A stretch of DNA of 64,000 nt from the NCBI GenBank assembly GCA_963565915.1, contig OY751492.1, forward strand, positions 1,240,001 through 1,304,000, given 5' to 3'. The notes beneath the pieces are model-generated. The model ran no database searches. It was not told the origin of the DNA and worked only from the letters and a program-made list of their open reading frames with translations. This DNA comes from Entoloma clypeatum. Lineage: Eukaryota > Basidiomycota > Agaricomycetes > Agaricales > Entolomataceae. Positions 33,096 to 46,263 of the stretch are shown piece by piece. Each line of letters starts with the position of its first letter. The first letter of the stretch is position 1. Both the position numbers and the translations under genes were made by a program.

Positions 33096-36000
33096 GGCGG
33101 GGAGGCTTTCACAGTGAGGATGGTAGCGTAAATGTTCGCATTTATATGTCGAGAGGCCAAAGGGTCAATGTCTTTTGAATAAAAACATGAAATGGGGAAA
33201 CAAAAAGAAAGACCCAAGCGTACATTTTTTCGCGCCTGCACTCTAACTTCCAGGAACCAAGATCTGGGGGAAGATATGGCAATAAATTCACATACAAAAT
33301 CGCAAACGCGTACGAACCTTCGGCAGTGATGCGCGATTGTGGAATACGATCGGACCAGATCCCCGCCAGGGAGAGAGATCGCCCGTTCTCCCAAAGAAAC
33401 GTCCCTTCATAGGGCCGCCGTTGATAGGGTAATTTCAAGACAATATCCCATGTTTTGAAATGTAATGTTCCACGACACTGGGCTGGACAAGATCTGTCGG
33501 GATCTGACCAACCCATTGCAACCAACAGACAGGCAGCGTCAAGATAAGTTCGACACGTCGTCTAGCTTCTTTAACTCGTCTAAGATTCCCTGCATCAAAG
33601 TCCATATGGACGCGAGATCGACTGCCCAACACCATCAGGGAAGAAGGGCAGAGACAGCCGGCAGGTCACAGTCGGCCAAGAGGGCGGCTGGGTCGTTGCC
33701 CGAGATGGACAAGTTGCATGTCCACACGTTACGGACGATTATTGGTATTATTTCCCCTCCTACCACCGTCGTCAGTAGGATGTTGTCAGGTGTCCATTGG
33801 TAGAAGAAATTCATACGGACAAATCGAATAGTTCATAGTAAGTGAAGCTTTGAAGGCGTTTCGGACGGCGGAGCTCGCTAATTTGACTCGAGTTTCGCCG
33901 CTGTTTCGCCCAGGCTCGGTACATTTAGCCAAGATGGATGCTCTGCTGGGGGTGAATGTATGCAGATTCAAAGAGATTGGTGTGAGCAGGGTGGATGAGA
34001 CCCCAAGGCCATGGCAGTTTCACGACGGATGGGCTCATGCCCTTAAACGGAACATCGGTCTTTTGTCGGATTATCATCACATCATTATGACCAATCTCCT
34101 AAGCTACATAGATTCGACATAAGTAATGATTTCCATTCAACCACGAAACGTAGGCTGTGTATAAAACTGGTCCAGCTTCCAATGTCGAAATGCGTGGGGA
34201 AGGGTCATGGACAGGATAAAACCGGGTATGTAGCCGCCGTCGCGCCAGCTACAAACTTTCACATAGTACGAGTCATATGCATACAGACCACATCGATGCG
34301 CCGATTATTATTGGCGCAGCTGGATAAAACTGGGTAGATATGGCCGCTGGGTTCCTTGTGTACGAGTCAATTCTTCGTGCATGCCACGAGGCACCATGAC
34401 GACGAGATGGTGATAATAGGAAAGACTCCGAAAGTCGGGAATTGCCTTTTCAAGGAAGTTCAACCTTGCTATCAAAACTCACGCCTTCAAAGTTGCCACT
34501 AGCAGACGACGCCGCCGACGGTACGCAAGTGCAGTGGTGTCCCACACTCATTTAATCCTCCCGCTCACCTCTCTAATGCACAAAAGGTCGAAAACTGAAA
34601 GCCGCATATGAGTCTATGTCAGAGCGCAGTTTGAGGAATAGAGTCAGGGATCCAGCTGCAAAGGAACTCATGATCCTGAGTCAGAAGTCTAAAACGCGAA
34701 TGGACCGATCAGATGCTTGGAGCACCCAAAGTTACTGAATAACGGTTTGTCAGTAGGCGTTTCTGCGGCACCAACAAACCGCTCAAACCTTTTCTCATAG
34801 AAATGGCATCCTGCCTCCGAATGAGAAGCGGTGAACGGCATTGGAATGAATTTGCGGGCAAGGATCGACTGCCAAGTTTCGGGGAAGGAACCTATCCTAC
34901 CCCGGAACACTCTCCATTATGCATTGCCTCTCCACGTGTGCCATGGCCGGAATCCAACACATACCTATCACACGGGGAAGTTGGAACGAGACCTGGCATG
35001 CATATTTTCAAAGTTCAAACGCATCGAGCTGCCCATGGACTTTACTTCTCCATAAAGCATCTCCGATTTGGGTACTTGATCTCTCGTTCTTTCCTACAGG
35101 AGCGTCCGCATAAATCGCAAGATCGGCGGCGGCCGCTGTCCGCACAATGCAGTCTTATGAATCTTGATGCATTTGCCCTTGAAGGTCACGAACTCTCTAA
35201 GATTCCCTCCGGTCTCAGTTTATGATCATTTCGCATCATTCAACCTACCTATGCGCCCATGTTCAATAATCGAAGTCTTGCAGTTGTACATCGCCGCGCA
35301 ACTCCTACCTGAAGGAGAAACTCGTACCTCACAAGCCTTAAGGACGCCATCAACTATTAGTCAAGCCAAACCGCCCTCGTTAAGGAAATTAGACGTTACT
35401 GACCCCATTACCTCCTACCAGGGGCTCAAACGAGACGAGCGAAAAAATATAGTGGAAAACACTTCTTCTTTGTAAGTAGAGGGTGTGCCATGCACGGGGA
35501 CGATGAACCGAGATAATCAGTGAGCTTCGTTGAAGTTTCAAGCCCGGTCTCACGGTTGAACCCGGTCGAGCGTTGGAGGAAACCGTGAACGGATTGGCGC
35601 GCTTCGGCCGTGTCAACCCTGACGCGGACAGCTGTTGTGCCCGAAGTGCTCCATGAAATTTCTGCTTATAATAAGTATGTAGCCCGGACCTGAAGCTTGA
35701 AGGCTGAGAACAAGTCACAAGTACATACTCTAAGTACATAGCATCATGCTATCGGTTCTGCCAATACGTGTAAGTACAAATATCAAGCTACTCCCATAGG
35801 ATATATCAGAGCCTATGGCCGTCAAACAAGGGACAACTGCTTCTTCCCTGACCGCCAGGGCATCTGCACACTCTTGGCCCGTGCATCTGAAGATGGATTT
35901 CGGTCGGATCAATCCTGGATCAATCTACCCCCGATTCCGGCAATGCCATTGGAGCTGAGAGCGCAGAAACACCAACGGAAGGCCGGCCTCTGGCCCCCCA

Positions 36001-37370
36001 TCCTCGCCTGTGTCGTTTCCTCGCTGATCATGACGTGGACTGCAGATGTCTCTTCCTTGTCTATCTGCCCATACCCCTCTCCGCACAATCCAGTCAGACG
36101 GGTAGATGATGTAACCCCCAAGTGTGGATCGTCTTGGCATGCACTGCGGGACTCTCATCTTCGCACTACCCACGCTTCTCGCAGTCTCGTGAGTGCGGAT
36201 CATCACATTACCCCTTTTGCGGCTGGAATGGATACTGTCAATTCCTCTCATGGCCCTATCTCTGTGTAAGACGTGGCTCCTGCTGCTTGGATTTGTTATG
36301 ATTCAGCATGAACATATCGCTGCCAAGCACAGAGCTGGCCTTTCTTTCTCTTCTCGACGTCGCAAGTGTGTCATCTTTCTCTTCCACACTGTTGAGTCGC
36401 TGACGGAAAAACAGAGACCGACCAGCGCCTTCACCAACGCCCAACAGTAGCGACTCTCGATCGTTAATTTGTTCAGCTGGACGGTGTCATAAGTACTCAA
36501 CCCGTGAACAAACCAGACCCTACAGATGAAGTCCTTCGTAGCACAAACGCGGTAATTCGGGCGACCCAAAGATGGTAGCCTTTTGTGTGCGGGAATTGAG
36601 GGTCTTCGCGCGTCCATGGATGGTCGCAGAAGTAATGAGGCATCCATGTAAGCCCGTTATATCGTTACCTGCCCGCCGTGTCATCACGATGGGGAGACCT
36701 GCGGCTGTGCACATGTTCATTTATCGTAACCTTGGCCACTCCACTCATATTCATTCAACATTGCCGCCCCGCCTGCCATCTAGTCGTGATTTTAGAAGGT
36801 TTGTTTGCTCTTTGTGTTCATTGCAAATTCTCAGCTATAGGGCAGCTATTCGATATAAACCGCAGTAGCAGGTCACCGGGCAAGACCTACATACCCTCGC
36901 TTCTGGATCTTCCTCAAGAGTGCAGTCGGGAGTCGACATAAGGAGAATGTCGTCATCGTCACATTTGAAGAGATGGCCCTGAACAAAAGTGAGGGATTTC
37001 AGCTGCTGGAAGCACGACCTTTGGGATTTCTGGTCCTGATGAGGGCATTTTGCTAAAGGTTTCAGATGATTATTTTTGCACTCGGAGCATCGTTCCGCTG
37101 TATGTCTTACTCCAACCGGTCTGCCGTTTTTGTCTTTATATCCCTCCCCGCACGAGCTTTTTCTTCCAACACCCCATTCGTGTATTTTCAAGGGCCAGGT
37201 GAGTTGAAGACTTTGACCGCTTTGGACCGACCTTAATGCTGTCTCTGCAGTCGCCGCGGCCACCTGTTCGTTCTTCCGCTCATCAAAGGCCTATTTCCGG
37301 ACTTGAATGTGTGTCTGTCTACTCTGTCTCCTGTTTTTGACCTCCGTCTCACCGTCTTTCCAGTTGAAAA
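33096..37370. other. 4.3-kb intergenic region without a recognisable gene
   Basis: Several open frames of 60-140 codons exist on both strands but none has domain motifs, splice pattern or codon bias that I would trust. No repeat ends were recognised either. Confidence 0.5.
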
Positions 37371-40300
37371 TATGGGTGTCGACATTGACGATCCTAAGCT
37401 TGAACTCGGCGAAAAACCCAACACCCTTCGCTTTGAGGAGGGACCAAGAGCCAACCTCCAGGAAGTCTCCTGGTCTAGCTTTCCACGATGCGTCTGTACC
37501 TGATTCCCAGAACCACTCCATTCCGATCGGATTCCGTACCCTTTCCATTCAGGTTACCGAGTCTTTACACCAGCCTGGCAAGATCAAAGATGACATGGTC
37601 AACTTCTTCGAGACACTAACTTTCCACACGGTCTCCATCCAAAGTCTTTGCCAGATGTTCGGCGTCAACCCGGAGCGTGGTCTCGAAAAAGTTGTGGCAG
37701 CTCGTCATCTCCAACGCGATGGACCGAACGCTTTTGTCAGTAAACGACCTCAGTATATCTGGAAATTTCTCAATTATATGTTTGGGGGATTTTGCTCCAT
37801 CCTTTGGGGTGGTGTCATCGTCTTCTTCCTCTGTTGGAGGCCTCTTAGCAACCCGCCTGCCGTCCCCAATCTTGCTCTTGCTATCGTCGTCATCATCGTT
37901 ATTCTTTTCCAGGCTCTTTTTTCGGGCTTTCAGGACTGGTCAACCACTCGCGTCATGAATTCCATTCTGAACCTCCTCCCATCGGAATGCGTCGTCATAT
38001 GTGAAGGAGAAACCGTCAGAATTGGCACCAGGGACCTCGTTGTTGGCGATGTTGTCCTGGGAGCAAGGTCCCGGCCGACATGCGCCTTATCGAGACATCG
38101 GGAGACGTTCGCTTCGACCGCGCCGTCCTTACAGGGGAATCCGAGGAAGTGGACGGTGGCCTGGATGCGATGGGCGACTCTTTTCTGGAGTCATGCAATA
38201 TCGCGCTTATGGGTACCCATGTAACCAACGGCCACGCGAAAGGCGTTGTTGTGCTTACTGGCAGTAAGACGGTTATGGGCCGCATCTCTAAACTCACTAC
38301 GAATACGAAGGTCAAGCCGACCCTCATCCAACAGGAAATCTCCCGCTTCATTCGCATCATCATCTCCCTTACCATCTGTCTTGTCCTCCTCCTTCTGATC
38401 GTGTGGCTAGCTTGGCTCCGCCCCAAGCACCCAGCGTTCATGGGCGTCGTGGCTTTGCTCACCAATCTCATGGGATGCGTCGTTGCTTTCATTCCGGAGG
38501 GAATGCCCATCGCGGTTACAATGACGTTGTCTCTCATTGCTCGCCGGATGAAGAGCATCCAGGTCCTTCCGAAATCCCTCGCTACTGTTGAAACACTGGG
38601 CTGCGTCACGGTCATCTGTTCCGACAAGACCGGCACCCTCACTCAGAACAAGATGTCCGTTATCTCGGCTGGTTTTGTTGACAATGAGTATACCATCGAC
38701 GAACTTCGGGAGGGCCTTAAGGGTGATGTCGACGGCGCTCTCCACCAGCTCCACAAGGGAGCCACTCTGTGCAATGGTGCAACGTTCGATGCTGCTTCTG
38801 CCGATTTGCCTGTCGCGGAACGTGAGGTCAACGGCGACGCCACCGACGCTGCTGTCCTCCGATTTGCAGAGTCTGTAGGGCCAGCGTCCAAGGTCCGCGA
38901 CACAAACAACCAGATCTTCCAGATACCATTCAATTCAAAGAACAGGTGGATGCTTACCATGTACCCTGGCCAGACCACCTCTAATGAAAAGTCCCATGGG
39001 AACCTCGTCTACGTTAAAGGAGCCCCGGATATTTTGCTTCCTGCCTGCACCTCATATTGGTCCGCGGTCATCAACGATGTCCAGCCCTTTGATTCTTCCG
39101 CACGCACCAAGCTCGTCGCACTTCAAGAGAAATGGTCTCGTGGCGGACAGCGTGTCATCCTCATCTGCATGCGTCATCACGATCCCTATGCTGCTCTGGG
39201 CTCGAACGAGTTCAGTTCGGAAATGACTCAGCACGCTTTGGAGGATCTCACAATCATTGGACTGCTTGGTATCATGGACCCCCCACGCCCCGAGATTTTG
39301 AAGACCGTAGCGGATTGCAGGCGCGCAGGATGCCGCTTCTTCATGGTCACGGGTGACTTCGGACTCATAGCTGCCGCGATCGCGAAGCAGATTGGAATCG
39401 TCAGTAAGAGTGGGGAGCCGCATTCTTTGCTGGATGTGGTTCGGCAGTCCAAAGAGGCGGGAGAGGAGGCCACGTTCCCAAGCAGCCGCGACCCGGAGTC
39501 GAGGATCCAGTCGAGCCTGGTACTTGAAGGAAAGGACCTTCTCCAGCTTACTGAGGCAAATTGGGACACTGTTTCGCGCTATGAGGAGATCGTCTTCGCT
39601 CGCACGACGCCGGAGCAGAAACTTAGCATCGTCAACGCGTTCCGGGCTCGGGATAACGTGGTTGCGGTCACTGGTGATGGTGTGAATGACGCTCCCGCTC
39701 TCAAGGCTGCAGATGTGGGCATCGCCGTCGTCTCTGGCAGTGACGTCGCAATTGAGGCAGCGGATTTGGTTCTATTCGGTGGGTTTGATTCGATTACTGA
39801 GGGAATTAGACTCGGCCGTTTGGTATTCCAAAATTTGCAGAAAGTCATCGGTTACCTCCTCCCCGCGGGTAGTTGGTCTGAGATTTGGTCGGTGCTCGTC
39901 AATACCTTCTTCGGAGTTCCCCTTCCCCTCAGTTCCTTCTTGATGATAATTATCTGCTGTTTCACCGACCTCTTCCCCTCCTTATCACTTATCATGGAGC
40001 GCGAGGAATTCGACCTCTTGACGCTCCCGCCACGCAATCACAAGACGCACCACCTCATCAACTTCAAGATCTATGCCCAATCCTACTTGTTCATCGGAAC
40101 CCTAGAGACCCTAGTTGCGCACTCGATGTTCTTTCTCTACATGTACAAGCACGCCGGCATCCCGGCGCATGCTCTATTCTTCGCCTTTGAGAATTACACC
40201 GACGGTCTCTATGGATATAACCAGGCCGAGCTGACTCACTTCAACATCGTCGGGCAAAGCGTGTACTTCATCACCCTCGTCTTCCTCCAGTGGGGCAACC

Positions 40301-40584
40301 TTCTCTCAGTGCGGAATAAACACCTTTCCATCTTCCAAGCCGACCCCGTCAGGTCCAAACGGCGCAACCCATGGCTCCTTGCTGGCGCTCTCGCCGCTCT
40401 TGTCATCGCCATTTTCGTGACGGAGGAACCAGGTCTCCAGAAACTGTTCCTAACTGCATCTGCGCCGATCGAGTTTTGGTTTTTGCCTCTGCCCTTGGCG
40501 TTGGGTATCCTGTTTATGGATGAAATACGGAAATTGATTGTACGGATTTTCCCCGAGGGACCAGTGGCGAGGATTGCCTGGTAG
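37371..40584 (+). CDS. P2C-type cation ATPase (Na+/K+-ATPase alpha-like), two frame breaks
   Basis: The protein has the cation-ATPase N-domain (TLTFHTVSIQSLCQMFGV), transmembrane pairs, the A-domain TGES loop (VLTGESEEVDGG), PEGMP in M4, the phosphorylation site CSDKTGTLT (Asp at 38623), the nucleotide-binding KGAPD, the hinge TGDGVNDAPALK and C-terminal membrane helices. It pumps monovalent cations across a membrane using ATP; family placement (IIC) is from overall resemblance. Frame must change near 37490 (from ...SWSSFP to ...VPDSQNHSIP) and near 38060 (from GDVVLGA to KVPADMRL); neither gap can be an intron by length. The remaining 834-codon frame is intact, so this is either a recent pseudogene or sequence error. 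Start chosen at MGVDIDDPKL. Confidence 0.85.
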
Positions 40585-41037
40585 ACTACTGAGAGACGGT
40601 TGACGGTCACCTCCTTTTCATTCTTTTCATGTTAAGATCTCCTGGTCAGTAATGTTAAGATATTTCATTCATTTGTCTAATGACACTTTGGTTGCGAAAT
40701 TCGTTCATGGCGTGCATAGTCTCCCAGTGTTTCACTGCGAAGATTGACATCGATCTTATCAGTGAATCCGACTCGGATACGTTGACTAGTAGGCATCATC
40801 AAATTGATTGTCATCATACAGTCCGCACTCTTCTTTCTATTGAACTGACGACGGGCCCGCCTTGAGCCCGCCTTGGTCAAGCACCATTGGTTTCGGTCCC
40901 GTCAAATTATGTACAACTTGTACATAAGACGGTGGACTCGACCTGTGGATCTGCTCAGCCTCATGGCCTCTGGTTATTTGATCCGTACGACGCCAGCAGC
41001 CTTAACATAACTTGACTCTGCCAACCCCGAACAGCCC
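40585..41037. other. Intergenic region between the ATPase and oxygenase genes
   Basis: No gene seen; a GTACAACTTGTAC palindrome lies at 40911-40923. Confidence 0.5.
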
Positions 41038-42703
41038 ATGGATACAGACACATTGAAAAAGCGGGCTCGAAGCAGCACCGTCGAGGCCCAAAACTGTGCG
41101 TCGCAAGGATCATCGCTCCAACCGCAAGATGCACAACCACTGGCAAAAAACCCCCGAGAAGGCGAAGACGGTTCTGTACGTACTGCGACGCAGCATCCTG
41201 CCATCTTTTCCGTAACTGCAACATTAACTCTCACTTGGGTATCAGTTGCCTAGAGTCCATGTGACCGACTGTCTTTCCCCTTCCCTCAACAGTGCTTTTG
41301 ATATCAAACGTGCGATTGAGCAGGCTCAGAGACGCCTGGGCGCCATCGGATATTCGGTTACTAGGTACGAAGAGACCAATGACCCCGCACCGGAAGCAAA
41401 GGTATGTTTCTTCCCCCCGGTCCCCTTATGTAGAGAATTTCTTCACTCGATTTCATTTGACCAACGGAAAGATCTCCAGTCTCTACGGGGACTGTACGAG
41501 GAGAGACCACTGCCATATCGCATTGGGATGTTTAAAGACGCTTTTCATTTGAAGATCACCCGTCCCGGCTGCGAGTTTGATGGCAAGATGGCGGCTTGTC
41601 CACAATGGAAGGAAAACCCCCTCGTCCAACTATTACCCGACCTGTATGGACACGCCGCTATCTCTCCTTTTGGAGACGTCAGAGCCCTCGAGACCCGTGT
41701 CGATCCTGAAGTTCGAGACGCACGCGAGATTCCAGCGGACGAGTTCACAGTTGACCCAAGCTTGCTTTCATCCATCGCTCAGGCTTGGGAACGCTCTTTC
41801 ATCCCGAGCAAAGTGCGCGTTGAGCCATACAAGATACATATCTATGGACCAGGCGGTCACTTCAAGTCCCATCGTGATACACCAGAGGAGGGACTTGTCG
41901 GGACATTCCTCGTCGGTCTAGGCTATACCTCTGAAGGCCAATGGGAATCCGCCAACGAAGATTCCGGTAAGCTGCATATCGGCGATATATCGGTGTCTGC
42001 GAGGACGTGTTCCTGGGTCGCTTTCCACCCCGATGTTCCTCACCACATCTCCAGACTGACTGCTTCCCAATATCGGGCTGTGATCGCCTTCAAAATCTTC
42101 AGAAACGGCACGACCCAAGCCGCTGTACAAACCTCAGAACAAGAGAAAAAGACGGAGGCAGCTCTCGCGCAGATTCCTCTGCCGTTCGGGATCCTTCTGG
42201 GGCACCAGTATCACCTTGGCGTTTCGGAGCTCACTGGATTCGATGCTATCCTCTTGAGCGGGGCAAAAAAACTCGCAGGGGTACAAGCCCATATCCTTCC
42301 CGTGATCATCGCAACGTCATCCAGCGTGTATTACGAGCAGGAGTCGGAAGATACATATTACGAACAGGAGTCGGAAGACATACATTACGAGCAGGACTCG
42401 GACTCGGAAGATATATATCGCGAGGATGAAGACTTCGAGAACCGTGACAGTTTTAAAACATCCGTCGTTCCGTTCACCGCAGCCCATGTCGAATATATCC
42501 TTCGATCGGGGGCGCACCCGGCTACGACGACGATGAAATGGCTGAGGTACCTCAAAGAGATCCCGTTTTATAGCGTGCTGGATTTTGAAGCCTCAGCGGC
42601 GCCATGGAACAAGGAACAGGAAGAAATCGATTTTACTGGGAATGAGTCAGATGGGACGAGAGAGACTTCTGTCTATCTCTCATATGCTCTGCTATGCATC
42701 TGA
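41038..42703 (+). CDS. 2-oxoglutarate/Fe(II)-dependent oxygenase
   Basis: Exon 1 (41038-41184) begins MDTDTLKKRARSS; an intron (GTACGT...TCAG) joins to LPRVHVTDCLSP and a long exon to 42703. The double-stranded beta-helix core is visible: IYGPGGHFKSHRDTP supplies the HxD iron ligands, DVPHHIS the distal His, and YRAVIAFKIF the Arg for 2-oxoglutarate. The C-terminal third is acidic and holds three tandem YYEQESED-like repeats (about 42325-42420). A second candidate intron, 41402-41479 (GTATGT...CCAG), is 78 nt and stop-free, so reading stays in frame whether or not it is spliced. Substrate unknown; the fold resembles prolyl-hydroxylase-like fungal proteins. Confidence 0.85.
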
Positions 42704-43168
42704 GATGACGAGAGCAATTGACAGCGTATGGTACTGCATATCGCTTTTCTGAGTATCAGATTTCAATTACACTTACTTACTACATAGGCAAACGCCACTG
42801 GGCCTATTTTCACAGACAAGAATGATTTGAGCCTAACCTGGGGCAAACCACTGGTCTGAACAAAGATAAATATGCAGAGAAGATTGGTCGGACAATGATG
42901 TGATATGGTTCAAAGTTAATATGCTCATGACAGCCTGGAACTGCACAAGATGTAGGTAGGAAGCATGGAAGACGTGACATACAACCAATCCCAACGAGTC
43001 GAGTGTCAGGTGCAAGAAGGAACTATGATTATATGCAGACAGAAAAAAAAGGAATGAGTAGGGTATCGTCCATACTTGTTCAAGATAGAAAACCTGAAGC
43101 ATGAAACAACATTTTTTGAGAGTTCACGAGACCTTCCCCCATGACACATGAACAGCATCATCGCGAGT
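42704..43168. other. Intergenic region, convergent gene ends
   Basis: It lies between two converging genes; no coding frame or strong motif seen. Confidence 0.5.
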
Positions 43169-45597
43169 TCACTGGTTCTTATAAACCTCCTGCAAAAGGC
43201 CCCCCGCGTCAGGATCAAGGGGGGGAAAAAGCAATACCAAACCATACCTTGATCTCCTTCTCAAACGTCTTCGCAATCTTGACCCTCTGTATCTTCTGCG
43301 CAGCGGTAACAAGCCCGTTCTCAGGCGTCCACTCCTCCGGCGTCAGAATCACCGCCTGCAGCAGCTCCTGCGGCTTGAATCCGTTCTTCTTCCCCACCGC
43401 ATTGCACTCCTTCAATATCAGATCCCGTACTTTTGGCTCCTTGCATAGATCGACGAGGTTCGACGGGCCGCTGATGCCCACGCCAGAAAGCGCGTTCCGG
43501 AGGTGCCCCTCGTGAGGGATAATGATGGCGAGCGGCTGCTTGGCATCCTGCGTCGCGTGCACGCAGATGTTCCCGACGAGGTTACACGACTTGTACGTGG
43601 ACTCGAGGCGTTCGAGCGCGATGTATTCGCCGCTTTGGAGCTTGATGAGGTTCTTAAGTCTACAGGTGCATCAGGGACATGATCAATAGGACAGAAGATG
43701 ATAGAAAGACTTTACCTGTCGATGAGGGACAAGGTACCGTCAGGGTTCCACTGTCCGATGTCACCGGTCCTCAACCAGCCGTCCTTGGTGAAGACGGTCT
43801 CGTCGTTGTTCAGATCTGGCCTCTTGAAGTACCCAGAGGTGACGGAGGGCCCGCGGATACAGACCTCGCCTTGCGGGGCGGTGTTGGTCGAGAAGTAGCC
43901 GGCGTCGGGTACGTCCTGAAGCTTGACCTCGATGGAAGGGACAGGGACACCGACGGAGTCGTACCGCATAAGTTCAGGAGGCAGGATGGCGCACATGCCG
44001 CATGATTCTGTCATTCCATACCCTGCCGGACAAATGTCAGTTCCGAGGTGCCAAAAGGGGGTTATAGTTACCTTGCACCATCGTTACCAGCGCAACACTC
44101 AAAAACTCCTGTGTCTCCCTGCTCAACGCCGCTCCTCCACTCAAAGCTATCCTCAGCCTTCCACCAGTCGCAGCCCTCACCCCACTCAGCACCACACTAT
44201 CTGCAATCTGCGCCAACACCGGCACGTTGTTCTTTTTGACCGTCATCGCGCCATTGAACACGGTCTTCTTCACCGCGCCCCCGCTGTGCACCTTGGTCAG
44301 GATCCCCTTCCTGATCGTCTCCCACACCGCAGGGACACCAACCATGATCGACGGCTTGAAGGCGCTGATGTCGCCCTTGCAGTTCCTCACCGACGCATCC
44401 GTAAGCGTCTTCACGCGTCCGTAGCCGGCCGGCATCCCCGCAAAGAAGATGATCAGCTCGACGATGTACTCAAGGATGTGCGCGAGCGGGAGGTACGCAA
44501 GGTAGGAGTCGTCGGCCGTCAGATGATGACCAAGTAGCATATACACCGCCCCAACACTCGCGACGACGTTGCTGTGCTTGATCACAACGCCTTTGGGGTT
44601 GCCTGTGCTTCCGCTCGTGTACATGATGCATGACGTCGTCTCTGGCGTCGGCCGGCGTGCCTCCAGGGGCTCGACGGGCTTGCCCTTGCCAATTTCGCGT
44701 AGCTCAGGCATGCTGAGTACGCGGATCTGGTCCGGGCGTACGGCACGGAGCTGGTCGACGATGGCGGGCTTAGCGTCGCCGTCGTAGACGACGTACTTGA
44801 CGGAGGGGGTGTTTGGGAGGACTTTGAGGAGGGTGGGGAGGAGCTCGGTGTTAGTGAAGATGCCGACACAGTCGGGTTCGTTGAGGGAGTGGGTGAGGCC
44901 GGCTTCACCGAGGGTGTCGTAAGCGGTGGCGATGGTGACGGAGATGGAGGAGCAGGCGTGCGCCATCAGCTGCCAGTTGGGGCTGTGAAACGGGAAGGAT
45001 GAGCTCTTCGGCGTCAAGACAGAACGGAGATACAAGCTGAGAAAAGACCCCTTGGCGGATGTTACAACAGCCAAGACGATAGACAGAAGACCGGAAAGAA
45101 AACATGTGCCAAAAAACCCACCTGGTCTGGGCGTAGACGTTGAAGACGTCGTCGGTGGTAACGCCAAGTTCGTGAAGCCCCCGAGCAACCTCAGAGACGG
45201 CTTCGCGAACATCGACGAACGAGAGATACTTGTAGTCACTGAGATGGAAGTACTTCCACTTTTTCTTCTCAGTGACCTCCTGTCCGTCCACGACCTTGGT
45301 AACCTCTTTTTCCTCCTCAATGATATCGACGACGTCTCGCCATCCAAGGGCATTTCTGGTACCGTGAGTCCGTTCTGCATACAAAAGGATGTCGTATGCG
45401 GTGTTGATACCCTCGAATGGCTGAGTGACCAGCTTCTCAAGTGAAAGGGCGCATCTGCGCGCAGCACCTTCGCCCTCGACAGGGTCTGCGATGGGGAGTG
45501 AGCCTTTGCCGTAGTAACCAGCCTTGTTTGTGCGGACTCGAGACATGAATGGTGGTGGTTGGGAGGGAGGAGAGCCGGAGAGAAGCGAGGAAGACAT
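43169..45597 (-). CDS. Long-chain fatty-acid-CoA ligase
   Basis: Five exons (45122-45597, 44072-44982, 43716-44022, 43248-43659, 43169-43189) with GT-AG introns sum to 2,127 nt, 708 residues, the usual size for Faa1/Faa4-type enzymes. Motifs: AMP-binding P-loop YTSGSTGNPKGV, YLPLAHILE, YGMTESCG, and the fatty-acyl-CoA-synthetase signature GWLRTGDIGQWNPDGTLSL followed by DRLKNLIKLQSGEYIALE. It activates long-chain fatty acids with ATP and CoA for lipid synthesis or oxidation. The last exon is 21 nt (EVYKNQ-stop). The in-frame Met at 45546 (MSRVRTNKAGYYG) is an alternative start. Confidence 0.93.
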
Positions 45598-46263
45598 TCC
45601 CAGCGACCCTGACTCTTATCGCCATGTGCCTAGCGCCATGATCATGATGTTCCACGCCCGGGCCACCGCATCACATCCTCTGGTCCATGTTCCTCGCAAC
45701 ATACTCGATTCACCGATCGGATCAGTGTGGGTTGATGCTCATGCACCCCTCAAGGTCAATCGGACGGTCGTACAGTCGCTCGTCGCGATGATTTGGGACT
45801 AAGAACAGGCCCTGGAAAGCACGGCGGGTTACTCGTCGGTGCACGAGTACAATTTACAAGGCCGTCGCCTCGCCGGACGGTCGGTCTTCCATATAAATTG
45901 GCTTGTCCGTCTTAAACCCCTTTATTCACACCAGTCTTGGCTTCAACTGGGGGTTGCCTGCGGCCGTTGGCCGCCTTTGCAACTTGCGGCGTAATTGAAA
46001 CGTTTCTTCACTGACTTGCCCTGTTGCGGGTCATTCTGCCGCCTCAGCTGTGGTAGGGTAATGGCCTGCAACGATGCCGAGCTCGGTTGCTCAAACATAT
46101 GTACGTTACCTAGTAATTATGGAAGCCTCCTATTATCTCCTATTAAAACTTACCTGAGCCTACTGAATGAATATTGACCCAGCCACACCTGAAGTGGACT
46201 CTTCACGATGAAGGTCATTTTGTGATCTGACATGCTCAGAAAAAGAACTGGGGAGAAAAGTAT
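45598..46263. other. Intergenic region upstream of the acyl-CoA ligase
   Basis: Contains a TATAAA word (45893) with no clear gene behind it and the short hairpin GCGGCCGTTGGCCGC near 45961. No coding region supported. Confidence 0.4.

Noticed and set aside
35874..36269. 131-codon + strand frame with one hydrophobic stretch
   Set aside because: No homology impression, no TATA or splice context, and competing frames of similar length overlap it on the other strand.
36835..37263. 142-codon - strand frame upstream of the ATPase
   Set aside because: Overlaps the likely ATPase promoter, contains no domain or signal peptide, and its cysteines show no pattern.
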